Shown here: positions 1-7,287 of the stretch, in pieces
Numbering within the stretch: position 1 is the first letter of the stretch
Layout of the letters: every line of letters begins with the position of its first letter
Origin: Methanomassiliicoccales archaeon
Lineage (GTDB): Archaea > Thermoplasmatota > Thermoplasmata > Methanomassiliicoccales > Methanomethylophilaceae
DNA length: 12,867 bases
Direction: 5' to 3'
Assembly (NCBI GenBank): GCA_900767505.1
Contig: CAAFZG010000035.1
Span: 1 to 12,867 of the forward strand
The notes under the pieces: model-generated
What the model was told of the DNA's origin: nothing
Database searches by the model: none
What the model saw: only the letters and a program-made list of their open reading frames with translations
Position numbers and translations under genes: made by a program

Positions 1-1111
1 CGAACCTCTCCGCGGCACCTCCGGTGTGGCCTCCTCCGATGACGGACTGTCCTCCGCTGTCGACCATGGCGGTCATGAGTATCCTGGTGCCTATCTCGAA
101 GCCTTCCTTCTCGATCATGCCGGCGGGGCCGGACATGAAGCAGGTCTTGGACGATTCGATGACCTTGCGGAACTTCTCTGCGGTAGCATCACCGATGTCC
201 AGGGCGGGCTCCGCAGTGGGGAGGTCCCCGATGTTCACGGACACGCGCTTTCCGTCCCTCTCGACTGCCACGTCGACAGGCAGAAGGACCTTCTGGCCGT
301 ATTTGGCGAGGATGTCCTTGGCGGCCTGCAGGTTCTCGGGAGTGAGCTCGTCCTCCAGGACCTTGCGGCTGGCATCCCCTATGTCCACGCCCCTGGCGAG
401 CAGGTATGCGTTGCCGGCGAGTCCGACGAGTATGATGGAATCTGCCATCCCGCTTCCGAGGACGCGGTCGATCATCTCCGAGACGTCTCCGAACTTCGCT
501 CCGCCCAGGATGAACACACAGGGCCTGCGGGGGTTGCCGAAGATGGCGTTGAGCGCGAATATCTCCTTGGCCATGAGCCTTCCGGATGCCGAGGGCACCT
601 TCACCGGGAATCCGACGAGGGAGCACTGCGACCTGTGGGAAGCACCGAACGCATCGCAGACGTAGTAGTCTATGAGCGGGGAGAGTTTCTCGACGATCTC
701 CCCCTCGGCCTGCTTGAACATGTCGCCTTTGGCGGTCTCGCTGTCCAGGGACCTGACGTTCCCGAGCAGGAGGACCTCTCCGTCCTTCAGCTCGTCGATG
801 GCCTTCAGAGCCTCGTCGCCGATGACGTCGTCGACGTACCTCACGGGCATGCCGAGGTGCTTGGAGAGGTGGTCCGCATGCTGCTCCAGCGGGATGAAGT
901 CCCATCCGCCCTTGCGGCTCTGGTGGGCGAGCATGACGACCTTGGCCCTCTTTCCTACGAGCTCCCTCACGGTGGGCACTATCCTCCTGATCCTGTTGTC
1001 GTTGACGATCTGCAGGGTCTCCTTGCTCAGGGGGCAGTTGATGTCGACCCTGAGGAGAACGGTCTTCCCTTTGAAGTCGAAATCCTCCAGCGTGTTGAAC
1101 TCCTTGGCCAT
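1..1111 (-). CDS. pgk: phosphoglycerate kinase, archaeal type (3' end outside window)
   Basis: Phosphoglycerate kinase interconverts 1,3-bisphosphoglycerate plus ADP and 3-phosphoglycerate plus ATP in the cytosol, the step after glyceraldehyde-3-phosphate dehydrogenase. The minus frame from ATG 1111-1109 stays open to the window edge (370 codons). Visible motifs in order: RVDINCPL at residues 21-28 (substrate-binding N-domain start), AHQSRKGG from residue 62 (cf. family AHxGRP), a central LGGAKFGD, then GPAGMIEKEGFEIGT and GGGHTGGAA close to the left edge (hinge and nucleotide-binding C-domain). Archaeal family members are about 400-415 aa, so roughly 30-45 residues are missing. It starts 9 bases after the gap stop codon and is probably co-transcribed with gap. 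The family is clear; only the C-terminus is unseen. Confidence 0.95.
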   Translation of the reverse strand, partial: MAKEFNTLEDFDFKGKTVLLRVDINCPLSKETLQIVNDNRIRRIVPTVRELVGKRAKVVMLAHQSRKGGWDFIPLEQHADHLSKHLGMPVRYVDDVIGDEALKAIDELKDGEVLLLGNVRSLDSETAKGDMFKQAEGEIVEKLSPLIDYYVCDAFGASHRSQCSLVGFPVKVPSASGRLMAKEIFALNAIFGNPRRPCVFILGGAKFGDVSEMIDRVLGSGMADSIILVGLAGNAYLLARGVDIGDASRKVLEDELTPENLQAAKDILAKYGQKVLLPVDVAVERDGKRVSVNIGDLPTAEPALDIGDATAEKFRKVIESSKTCFMSGPAGMIEKEGFEIGTRILMTAMVDSGGQSVIGGGHTGGAAERF

Positions 1112-1120
1112 GGGGATCAC

Positions 1121-2143
1121 TCACTGCTTCTCCGGGATTCCCAGAGACCTGTTGGTCTTGGATACCGAAGTGGAGGCTTCCTGCTCCACTTTGCACATGG
1201 ACCTGATGCAGTCGATGTTCTCGGGGATGACGTCGGACTCCTGGTGGACTGCCTGATAGAAGTACAGGGTGTTGCCGACGACCTTGATGCCGTCCTTCCA
1301 GACGACGATCTCGTACATGTCGGAGCGGTCGCGTCCGAGGTCCCTTGCCATTTCCATGATCTGGGCGGTGGTCTTGATGCCCTCTTTGGAGCTGACGAGC
1401 CTGACCCTGGGGGCCTTCTCCAGGACCTTGATGACATTCTCGGTGGTGACCTCGGATCCGAGCTCGGCCACGATGGTGTGCACGTGCATGAGCGTGGTCG
1501 ATGCCTTGACGGCCATGGTGCTGATGTCGAGCCAGGGCATGATGCTCTGCACATCGGGTCCGTGGTGGGTCGGGAGCTTGACGGAGGGCTCCAGTCCGTT
1601 GATGGGTCCGTTCTTGCTGTCGCCAGGGTCGGCGGCGCGGCGGACGATGGTGACGAACGCCTTCTTTATCTTGAATTCCCTGTCGATGGGGTTGAGCGTC
1701 CTCAGGAGTCCGGTCGTGTTGCATGAGACGACACGGGACATCTGGGCGCCCCATGACTCGGCGTAGTTGGCGGTGGAGTTGAAGGATATGCCCGTGAGGC
1801 TGTGGTCCTCCCCTCCCTGGAAGATCGCCTTGACGCCGGCGGCCTTGTACTGGTCCCTGTACATCTCTCCGACGTTGCCGGGCGTGCAGTCGACGACGAT
1901 GTCGACCTTCTTGTACATGTCCTGAAGGGTTCCTGCTATCGGGACTCCCGCATCTTTGAACGCCTGGACGCTCTCGTCGGGGACATAGATGTCGTATCCC
2001 TTGTCCAGAGCGGCCTGTGCCTCGAAGTTGGGTCTGGTCTTGGTGACCCCAATGAGCTCCATGTCCTCCTGTTTGGAGACTGCGGATGCAACTCTTTTGC
2101 CGATGGTACCGTATCCGTTGACTGCTACCCTGACCTTGGCCAT
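1121..2143 (-). CDS. gap: glyceraldehyde-3-phosphate dehydrogenase, archaeal class II, phosphorylating
   Basis: A 340-aa cytosolic enzyme that converts glyceraldehyde 3-phosphate, NAD(P)+ and phosphate to 1,3-bisphosphoglycerate, or the reverse in gluconeogenesis. The N-terminus VRVAVNGYGTIGKRVA (residues 4-19) is the Rossmann dinucleotide-binding motif. Residues 137-145 (RVVSCNTTG) place the catalytic cysteine at Cys141, as in archaeal enzymes rather than the bacterial SCTTN form. HHGPD (193-197) and His220 in TTLMHVH fit the catalytic histidine region of the archaeal family. Length is typical. The ATG at 2143 is preceded by AGGT with a 7-base spacer and matches the usual N-terminus. It is the first gene of the gap-pgk pair; in methanogens such a pair usually serves mainly gluconeogenesis (inference). 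Confidence 0.96.
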   Translation of the reverse strand: MAKVRVAVNGYGTIGKRVASAVSKQEDMELIGVTKTRPNFEAQAALDKGYDIYVPDESVQAFKDAGVPIAGTLQDMYKKVDIVVDCTPGNVGEMYRDQYKAAGVKAIFQGGEDHSLTGISFNSTANYAESWGAQMSRVVSCNTTGLLRTLNPIDREFKIKKAFVTIVRRAADPGDSKNGPINGLEPSVKLPTHHGPDVQSIMPWLDISTMAVKASTTLMHVHTIVAELGSEVTTENVIKVLEKAPRVRLVSSKEGIKTTAQIMEMARDLGRDRSDMYEIVVWKDGIKVVGNTLYFYQAVHQESDVIPENIDCIRSMCKVEQEASTSVSKTNRSLGIPEKQ

Positions 2144-2174
2144 GATTTCTACCTGTGCGCTGGATTGCGTTCGG

Positions 2175-2185
2175 TTCTAATAATG
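2175..2185 (-). promoter_or_regulatory. putative TATA box of gap-pgk
   Basis: Read on the minus strand, the AT-rich element CATTATTAGAA lies about 25 bases upstream of the weak Shine-Dalgarno AGGT (2154-2151) that precedes the gap ATG at 2143. This predicts a start of transcription near 2155 and a leader of only about a dozen bases. Placed by spacing and composition alone. Confidence 0.45.
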
Positions 2186-2200
2186 TTGGGGTAGGTGACC

Positions 2201-2212
2201 AAGAATTTTAAG
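2201..2212 (+). promoter_or_regulatory. putative TATA box of first acetohydroxyacid synthase gene
   Basis: The AT-rich stretch AAGAATTTTAAG sits in the 107-base divergent region between gap and the first synthase gene. A start of transcription 24-26 bases downstream would fall near 2231. That is after the GTG at 2218 but before the Shine-Dalgarno AGAGGT at 2239-2244, which supports translation from the TTG at 2251. Inferred from position and composition. Confidence 0.45.
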
Positions 2213-2250
2213 AGTGAGTGTTTCGGTTAGCCATACACAGAGGTATCGAC

Positions 2251-3915
2251 TTGAAAGGCACCAAGGCACTGCTGACAATGCTTGAGGACAAAGGGGTCGA
2301 CACTATCTTCGGATATCCCGGGGGAAGTGTCATTTCCATCTACGACGAGCTCAGGGACTCGTCCATCAGGCACGTACTCGTAAGGCACGAGCAGTGCGCG
2401 GCCCACATGGCCGACGGATACGCCCGCGCGAAGAACCAGCCAGGGGTCTGCCTGGCTACAAGCGGTCCCGGTACCACGAACCTCGTCACGGGCATCGCCA
2501 CGGCCTTTGCGGACTCGTCGCCGATGATCGCTCTCACGGGGCAGGTGGCCGCAGGCTCCCTTGGACTCGGGGCGTTCCAGGAAGTGGACGCGTACAGTCT
2601 GCTGATGCCGATCACCAAGCACAGCTACAGGGTCCTGGACGTCTGCAGGCTCCCGCATGCCGTTTCCGAAGCATGGGAGATCTGCCAGATGGGAAGGAAG
2701 GGACCGGTCCACATCGACCTTCCGGTGGATCAGATGAACTCGGACATAGACGCCTGTCTCCTCGACGAGGAGTTCGGCGTCAAGCCGCTCACCGAGGATC
2801 TTTCGGGACTGCACGAGGCGGTCCAGTGGATAAGGGAGTCGCAGAGGCCCGTCATCCTGGTCGGAGGCGGAGCGATAGACGCGTCCGAAGAGGTCATGGA
2901 GCTTGCTAGGCTCATCAGGGCGCCCGTGGTCAACACCCTCATGGGAATGGGAATAGTTCCCTCATCATACGAGCTGAACATGGGTCCGCTGGGACTCCAC
3001 GGAAGGCTCTCGGCGCTGGAGATGACCCGTTCCGCCGATCTGATCATCTCGATAGGCAGCAGGTTCTCCGACAGGACCTACAGCAGCCACGATCGTATGG
3101 AGGCTCCTCAGGGGAGGGTCATCCACATAGACATCGACCCGACAGAGTTCAACAAGCACAGGCACTGCTGCGTCAACCTCCAGGCGGATGCGGCCAAGGC
3201 CATCCGCTCGATGATAAGCGTCATCGGCTCCTCGGTGCCGTCATGGCCCCAGTGGACCGAGAACGCGTTGAAGATAAAGAGGAAGGACAGGATCGACACC
3301 GATATCGGAACGATGCCGATCGCGCCTCAGAAGGTCATGCACGAGATCAACAAGGTGCTGAACGACGATGTGATCGTCACCACTGATGTGGGTCAGAACC
3401 AGATGTGGGCGATGCACTACCTCGACATAGAGAGACCGAGGCAGTTCCTCACTTCCGGAACATTCGGAACCATGGGATTCGGACTGCCGTCGGCCATCGG
3501 AGCGAAGGCGGCCATGCCCGACAAGAAGGTCATGACCATAACCGGGGACGGAGGCCTCCAGATGGTCATCCAGGAGCTCGCGACATCCGTCGCGGACGAT
3601 CTCCCCGTGACAGTGGTCCTTCTGAACAACGGCTGCCTCGGGATGATCAGGCAGATGCAGAAGTACTACTGGAACGAGAGGTACGTCGCGGAGGAGCTCG
3701 GAGCCGATCCCGATTTCGTCACCGTAGCGAAGGGATTCCACGCCAAGGGCATCCGCGTCGAGAGGCCGGAGGAGATATCGGAGGCTTTGAAGGAAGCCAT
3801 GGATTCCAGCGTCACGACCGTCGTCGAGATAATGGTCGATCCCGGGGCGGACATCCTCCCGATGCTCCCGCCGGACCCGAAGCGCCCCGTCATAACGGGC
3901 TCCTGCCACTACTGA
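2251..3915 (+). CDS. ilvB: acetohydroxyacid synthase large subunit, paralogue 1 (Trp to Met at specificity site)
   Basis: TPP-, Mg- and FAD-dependent enzyme of the acetolactate synthase family, which condenses pyruvate with pyruvate or 2-ketobutyrate in valine/leucine/isoleucine synthesis. From TTG 2251 it is 554 aa. The frame is open from a GTG at 2218, but TTG is preferred because LKGTKALLTML aligns with the MKGTKALVTML start of the adjacent paralogue and AGAGGT lies 6 bases before it. Visible: YPGG (22-25), catalytic Glu47 in RHEQCAAHMADGYARA, AFQEVD and ITKHS active-site segments, GSRFSDR, DVGQNQMW, and the TPP/metal motif from GDGG (432-435) to NN (459-460). In GMIRQMQ, Met469 replaces the Trp of the usual GMVRQWQ, corresponding to E. 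coli AHAS II Trp464, which favours 2-ketobutyrate. It may therefore prefer pyruvate as acceptor, or be a related TPP enzyme. No small subunit gene adjoins it. Confidence 0.88.
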   Translation: MKGTKALLTMLEDKGVDTIFGYPGGSVISIYDELRDSSIRHVLVRHEQCAAHMADGYARAKNQPGVCLATSGPGTTNLVTGIATAFADSSPMIALTGQVAAGSLGLGAFQEVDAYSLLMPITKHSYRVLDVCRLPHAVSEAWEICQMGRKGPVHIDLPVDQMNSDIDACLLDEEFGVKPLTEDLSGLHEAVQWIRESQRPVILVGGGAIDASEEVMELARLIRAPVVNTLMGMGIVPSSYELNMGPLGLHGRLSALEMTRSADLIISIGSRFSDRTYSSHDRMEAPQGRVIHIDIDPTEFNKHRHCCVNLQADAAKAIRSMISVIGSSVPSWPQWTENALKIKRKDRIDTDIGTMPIAPQKVMHEINKVLNDDVIVTTDVGQNQMWAMHYLDIERPRQFLTSGTFGTMGFGLPSAIGAKAAMPDKKVMTITGDGGLQMVIQELATSVADDLPVTVVLLNNGCLGMIRQMQKYYWNERYVAEELGADPDFVTVAKGFHAKGIRVERPEEISEALKEAMDSSVTTVVEIMVDPGADILPMLPPDPKRPVITGSCHY

Positions 3916-3929
3916 AACCTAATAATACG

Positions 3930-3985
3930 CGCGCGGGACCCCTTCCGGACGGTGTTTCCCCACATCGGACCGAAGGTCCCGTGCG
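3930..3985. terminator. inverted repeat between the two synthase genes; terminator or regulatory hairpin
   Basis: CGCGCGGGACC (3930-3940) pairs with GGTCCCGTGCG (3975-3985) as 11 base pairs with one G-U. The 34-base loop can add a short inner stem (TTCCGG near 3943 with CCGAA near 3970-3974, one bulge). It begins 15 bases after the stop of the first synthase gene and ends 5 bases before the AT-rich CTTTTATCTTAT that looks like the promoter of the second. It would thus be in the 3' untranslated region of the first transcript and outside the second transcript. A T-rich stretch follows (3991-4000). Terminator function is inferred. Confidence 0.5.
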
Positions 3986-3990
3986 TTATG

Positions 3991-4002
3991 CTTTTATCTT
4001 AT
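3991..4002 (+). promoter_or_regulatory. putative TATA box of second synthase gene and cca
   Basis: CTTTTATCTTAT stands out as AT-rich in a G+C-rich region. It lies about 30 bases upstream of the ATG at 4027. With normal archaeal spacing transcription would begin near 4020, giving an almost leaderless message, in keeping with the absence of a convincing Shine-Dalgarno before 4027. The promoter suggests the second synthase can be transcribed independently of the first. Confidence 0.55.
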
Positions 4003-4026
4003 CCTTCTTTGGGAATGCTGATTGCT

Positions 4027-5694
4027 ATGAAAGGCACTAAGGCATTGGTCACGATGTTGGAGCGCAAGGGTGTGGACACACTCTTCGGATATCCTGGCGG
4101 GAGCGTAATTCCCATCTACGACGAGCTCTACGATTCCAACCTTAGGCACATCCTTGTGAGGCACGAGCAGTGCGCGGCCCATATGGCCGACGGATACGCC
4201 AGGGCGTCGGGACGCCCGGGCGTGTGTCTTGCCACCAGCGGACCCGGGGCGACCAACCTCGTCACCGGAGTCGCCACGGCATTCGCAGATTCCGTCCCCA
4301 TGATAGCGCTCACGGGACAGGTCGGCACCGGCTCCCTGGGACTCGGAGCGTTCCAGGAGGTGGATGCGTACAGCGTCCTCATGCCGATCACAAAGCACAA
4401 CTTCAGGGTCCTGGACGTCAACAGGCTCCCCCATGCGGTGTCCGAAGCGTGGGAGATCTGCCAGACCGGACGCCCCGGACCCGTTCACATAGATCTTCCC
4501 GTCGATCAGATGAATTCGATGATCGACGAGTCCGTCCTCGACGAGGAGTACGGCATCAAGCCGATCCCGGAGGACATGAGCAACCTGGAGATGGCCGTGA
4601 AGTGGATAAAGGAGGCCAAGCGCCCCGTGATCCTGATCGGAGGCGGAGCGATCAACGCATGCGATGAGGTCATGGAACTCTCCAAGCTTCTGGGTGCCCC
4701 CGTGGACACCACGCTGATGAGCATGGGCATGGTCCCGTCCTCGTACGAGCTGTGCATGGGCCCCCTGGGAATGCACGGAAGGATGGCCGCGCTGTCCGCG
4801 ATGAACGATGCCGATCTCGTCATCTCCGTGGGAAGCAGGTTCTCAGACAGGACCTACGGTCAGAAGAGCAGGATGAAGGACCCCGAGGGAAGGGTCGTGC
4901 ACATCGATATCGATCCGACGGAGTTCAACAAGCACAAGCACCAGGCGGCGAACCTCCTGTGCGATGCCAGGAAGGGCGTCAGGTTGCTGATCAACGCTCT
5001 GGGAGGAACCGTCCGCAACAACGAGTGGACCGAGCATGCGAAGGCGCTCAAGACCGCCTGCAGGTGCAGGATCGACTTCGACTGCGAACCCATCATCCCC
5101 CAGAGGGTCATGCACGAGATAGGCAGGATCATCGATGACAAGACCATAATCACAACCGATGTCGGTCAGAACCAGATGTGGGCGATGCACTATCTCGGAA
5201 TAGAGAGGCCCAGGCAGTTCCTCTCTTCGGGTACCTTCGGTACCATGGGATACGGTCTCCCCGCAGCCATCGGAGCGAAGGCGGCAAGGCCTGACAGCAA
5301 CGTGATCGCCATAACCGGCGACGGAGGATTCCAGATGGTCATGCAGGAGATGACCACATCGCTTGCGGAGGACCTTCCCATAACAGTGGTGCTGCTGAAC
5401 AACGGAACCCTCGGAATGGTCAGGCAGTGGCAGAAGCTGTTCTGGAACGAGAGGTACAGTTCCACCACCCTCAAGTGCGACCCCGACTTCGTCAAGCTGG
5501 CGGAGGCCTTTGGAGCCGAAGGCATCCGCGTGGAGAGGCCGGGCGAGATCTACGATGCGCTGAAGCAGGCCAAGGGCTGCGGAAGGACATGCCTGGTGGA
5601 GGTCATGGTTGACCCCGAGGAGTGCGCCCTCCCGATGATACCTTCAGATCCCAAGGAGCCCCTCGTGAAGGGACGCTGCCCGTTCGGGCTGTGA
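4027..5694 (+). CDS. ilvB: acetohydroxyacid synthase large subunit, paralogue 2 (canonical)
   Basis: A 555-aa acetolactate/acetohydroxyacid synthase catalytic subunit (TPP, Mg, FAD; cytosol; first common step of branched-chain amino acid synthesis). The frame is open from a GTG at 3952, but that would lie upstream of the promoter-like element, and homology with paralogue 1 supports ATG 4027 (MKGTKALVTML). It has YPGG, RHEQCAAHMADGYARA with the catalytic Glu, AFQEVDAYS, ITKHNF, GSRFSDR, DVGQNQMW, GDGG (431-434) to NN (458-459), and the canonical GMVRQWQ with Trp468. It is colinear with paralogue 1 over nearly the whole length, so the pair is a tandem duplication that has since diverged. This copy is the better candidate for ordinary acetohydroxyacid synthesis. 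The stop is TGA followed directly by an in-frame TAG, then the cca start 4 bases after the TGA. No ilvN or ilvC is adjacent. Confidence 0.93.
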   Translation: MKGTKALVTMLERKGVDTLFGYPGGSVIPIYDELYDSNLRHILVRHEQCAAHMADGYARASGRPGVCLATSGPGATNLVTGVATAFADSVPMIALTGQVGTGSLGLGAFQEVDAYSVLMPITKHNFRVLDVNRLPHAVSEAWEICQTGRPGPVHIDLPVDQMNSMIDESVLDEEYGIKPIPEDMSNLEMAVKWIKEAKRPVILIGGGAINACDEVMELSKLLGAPVDTTLMSMGMVPSSYELCMGPLGMHGRMAALSAMNDADLVISVGSRFSDRTYGQKSRMKDPEGRVVHIDIDPTEFNKHKHQAANLLCDARKGVRLLINALGGTVRNNEWTEHAKALKTACRCRIDFDCEPIIPQRVMHEIGRIIDDKTIITTDVGQNQMWAMHYLGIERPRQFLSSGTFGTMGYGLPAAIGAKAARPDSNVIAITGDGGFQMVMQEMTTSLAEDLPITVVLLNNGTLGMVRQWQKLFWNERYSSTTLKCDPDFVKLAEAFGAEGIRVERPGEIYDALKQAKGCGRTCLVEVMVDPEECALPMIPSDPKEPLVKGRCPFGL

Positions 5695-5698
5695 TAGG

Positions 5699-7018
5699 AT
5701 GGAACTGGAGGCAGAGGTCCTTCGGCGCATAGTCCCGTCGCCCGAGACCGTCCAATCGATAACCGACAGGGCGACCCGCCTGAAGGAGATGGTCGAGTCG
5801 TACATCTCGTCCCACGGCATAGACGTGGAGGCGAGGTTCGCGGGTTCGTTCTCCAAAGGCACGTTCCTCGCCGATCCCGATCTGGACCTGTTCCTGATGT
5901 TCCCTTCGGATGTTCCGAAGGAGGATGTCAAGCGCATCGGCCTGAAGGCCGGAGAGGACATACTCCACGGGATGAGGATGTTCTCCGATCATCCCTACAC
6001 GCGCGGGACCTTCGAGGGGTTGGATGTGGACATGGTGCCCTGCTATCACATACAGAGCACGGAGCACATCCTGAGCGCAGTGGACAGGACGCCGTTCCAC
6101 ACGGAGTTCATCAAATCACATCTTGATGATGTGGGGAAGGACCAGGTCCGCCTGCTGAAGAAGTTCATGAAGGGCATCGGCGCCTACGGCGCCGAACAGG
6201 ATTCCAGGGGATTCTCAGGATACCTGTGCGAGCTTCTCATTGTGAAATACGGGACGTTCGATGCGCTCCTGGAGGATGCACAGCACTGGAAGGAGGGCAA
6301 GGTCCTGACGATCGAAGGCAAGGGGCCTGCGATGATGGCCCCGCTCGTGGTGTACGATCCGGTGGACCCCAAGAGGAACGTGGCGTCTGCCGTTCATCTA
6401 GACACACTTTCGCTGTTCATAGTCGCCGCCAAAGCATATCTCGCCAAGCCGTCCGTATCGTTCTTCTTCCCCGAGACACGGGCCCCGGAGGCCGCGGAAA
6501 GGCTTTCCGGTATGTCCGAGATGCACGGCTCCAGATTGATCTCCGTGGTGTTCGGGAGGCCGGACGCCATAGAGGACAACCTGTACTCCCAATTATGGAA
6601 GACGCAGATCGCATTGGAGAAGAAGCTCAACGAGTTCTCGTTCAACGTGCTGCGTGCGGTCCATGACATGGACGATTCCAAGCTGACGATCGTGTTCGAG
6701 ATAGAGCGTGACACGATATCCAAGACGTACAAGCACCGCGGACCGCCCGTGTGGGTGAGGTCCGAGTCCTTCACGGCGAAATGGAAGGGCAGCAGGTATG
6801 GGGATCCGTTCATAGAGGACGGGGCATGGATGGTCATCGCCGAGAGGCTGTACGTCACGGCGCACGAGATGCTCATGGACGAGGCGTGCAGGGCAGGCAT
6901 CGGAAGGGAGCTGAACCCGGAGGAGATGAGGGTACTGGACCACGATAGAACATTATCGGAAGTGGACCTTCTGCTTCTCACAGAGCTCCTGGACCCGAAG
7001 TTCCCGTGGGAGATCTGA
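5699..7018 (+). CDS. cca: CCA-adding enzyme (tRNA nucleotidyltransferase), archaeal class I
   Basis: Adds or repairs the 3' CCA of tRNAs using CTP and ATP without a nucleic acid template. 439 aa, matching the archaeal family (about 440). The nucleotidyltransferase signature is GSFSKGTFL (49-57) followed by DLD with acidic residues Asp61 and Asp63. A third carboxylate, most likely Asp111, lies in GLDVDMVPCY (107-116). Further family motifs are GFSGYLCELLIVKYG (171-185), the central-domain segment around DPVDPKRNVASAV (220-232), and a C-terminal body/tail region. It starts 4 bases after the stop of the second synthase gene, so it is probably co-transcribed with it. A tRNA gene lacking an encoded CCA lies 68 bases downstream and would need this activity. 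Confidence 0.95.
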   Translation: MELEAEVLRRIVPSPETVQSITDRATRLKEMVESYISSHGIDVEARFAGSFSKGTFLADPDLDLFLMFPSDVPKEDVKRIGLKAGEDILHGMRMFSDHPYTRGTFEGLDVDMVPCYHIQSTEHILSAVDRTPFHTEFIKSHLDDVGKDQVRLLKKFMKGIGAYGAEQDSRGFSGYLCELLIVKYGTFDALLEDAQHWKEGKVLTIEGKGPAMMAPLVVYDPVDPKRNVASAVHLDTLSLFIVAAKAYLAKPSVSFFFPETRAPEAAERLSGMSEMHGSRLISVVFGRPDAIEDNLYSQLWKTQIALEKKLNEFSFNVLRAVHDMDDSKLTIVFEIERDTISKTYKHRGPPVWVRSESFTAKWKGSRYGDPFIEDGAWMVIAERLYVTAHEMLMDEACRAGIGRELNPEEMRVLDHDRTLSEVDLLLLTELLDPKFPWEI

Positions 7019-7054
7019 TCCGTTTCCGCATGGTGCCCGGGCCGCAAAATACAG

Positions 7055-7063
7055 TTTTATATT
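7055..7063 (+). promoter_or_regulatory. TATA box of tRNA-Pro
   Basis: TTTTATATT is centred 28 bases before the first base of the mature tRNA, which puts the start of transcription a few bases before 7087 and implies a very short 5' leader. A small CCC-TTCG-GGG inverted repeat (7069-7078) lies between the box and the expected start site and would not be transcribed. Confidence 0.7.
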
Positions 7064-7086
7064 GTGAACCCTTCGGGGGATTCAGT

Positions 7087-7159
7087 GGGCCTATGGGCTA
7101 GCTTGGTATACTTGTGGCTTTGGGAGCCATTGACCCCGGTTCAAATCCGGGTAGGCCCA
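7087..7159 (+). tRNA. tRNA-Pro (anticodon TGG), CCA not encoded
   Basis: Acceptor arm GGGCCTA (7087-7093) pairs perfectly with TAGGCCC (7152-7158), discriminator A7159. Anticodon stem GTGGC/GCCAT (one G-T) encloses the loop TTTGGGA, anticodon TGG at 7121-7123, which reads proline CCN codons. T arm is CCCGG-TTCAAAT-CCGGG (7135-7151). U8-A14, G15-C48 and G18G19 are present. The D stem is weak: 10G-25T and 11G-24C pair, but 12C-23A and 13T-22T do not. The genome continues CT after the discriminator, so CCA must be added after transcription. No intron. The tRNA stands downstream of cca. Confidence 0.93.
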
Positions 7160-7182
7160 CTCTCATGTGATTTCTGAGATTG

Positions 7183-7268
7183 CCGCCTTCGGGCGGTGCC
7201 ATGTCCGTGATGTCACGGAGGAAAAGTCGGTTAACGGGTTTGGGCGGACCGGGCCCTTTCGGACCCGG
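7183..7268. other. hairpin-rich stretch between tRNA-Pro and convergent regulator gene
   Basis: This 127-base gap (7161-7287) has no supported gene. It contains CCGCC-TTCG-GGCGG (7183-7196, a stable C(UUCG)G tetraloop), TCCGTG-ATGT-CACGGA (7204-7219), and a third stem from CCGGG (7249-7253) to CCCGG (7264-7268) with one C-A mismatch and two further inner G-C pairs around TTTC. Read on the minus strand, the third stem lies 19 bases after the regulator stop codon and is followed by CTTTTCC, so it could terminate the surface operon. The first could end the tRNA transcript. A small structured RNA is an alternative. Confidence 0.5.
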
Positions 7269-7287
7269 CCCGAGGCACGAAGCCGTT

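Noticed and set aside
26..1726. A 566-codon open frame on the plus strand opposite pgk and gap, and a 521-codon minus frame at 189-1754
   Set aside because: Both overlap the clearly recognisable gap and pgk genes in other frames. Their Asp/Val/Leu-rich or Arg/Gly/His-rich compositions are typical of shadow frames in G+C-rich coding DNA, and neither contains a recognisable domain.
3952..4026. N-terminal extension of the second synthase from GTG 3952
   Set aside because: It lies largely upstream of the TATA-like element, covers the right arm of the inverted repeat, and has no counterpart in paralogue 1 or in the family.
7216..7230. CGGAGGAAAAGTCGG resembles the conserved CR-I segment of RNase P RNA
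   Set aside because: The match is imperfect (AAAAGTCG rather than AAAGTCC), and I find no downstream partner resembling CR-V (ACANNNNGGCTTA) before or within the convergent gene. There is also too little room for an RNase P RNA.
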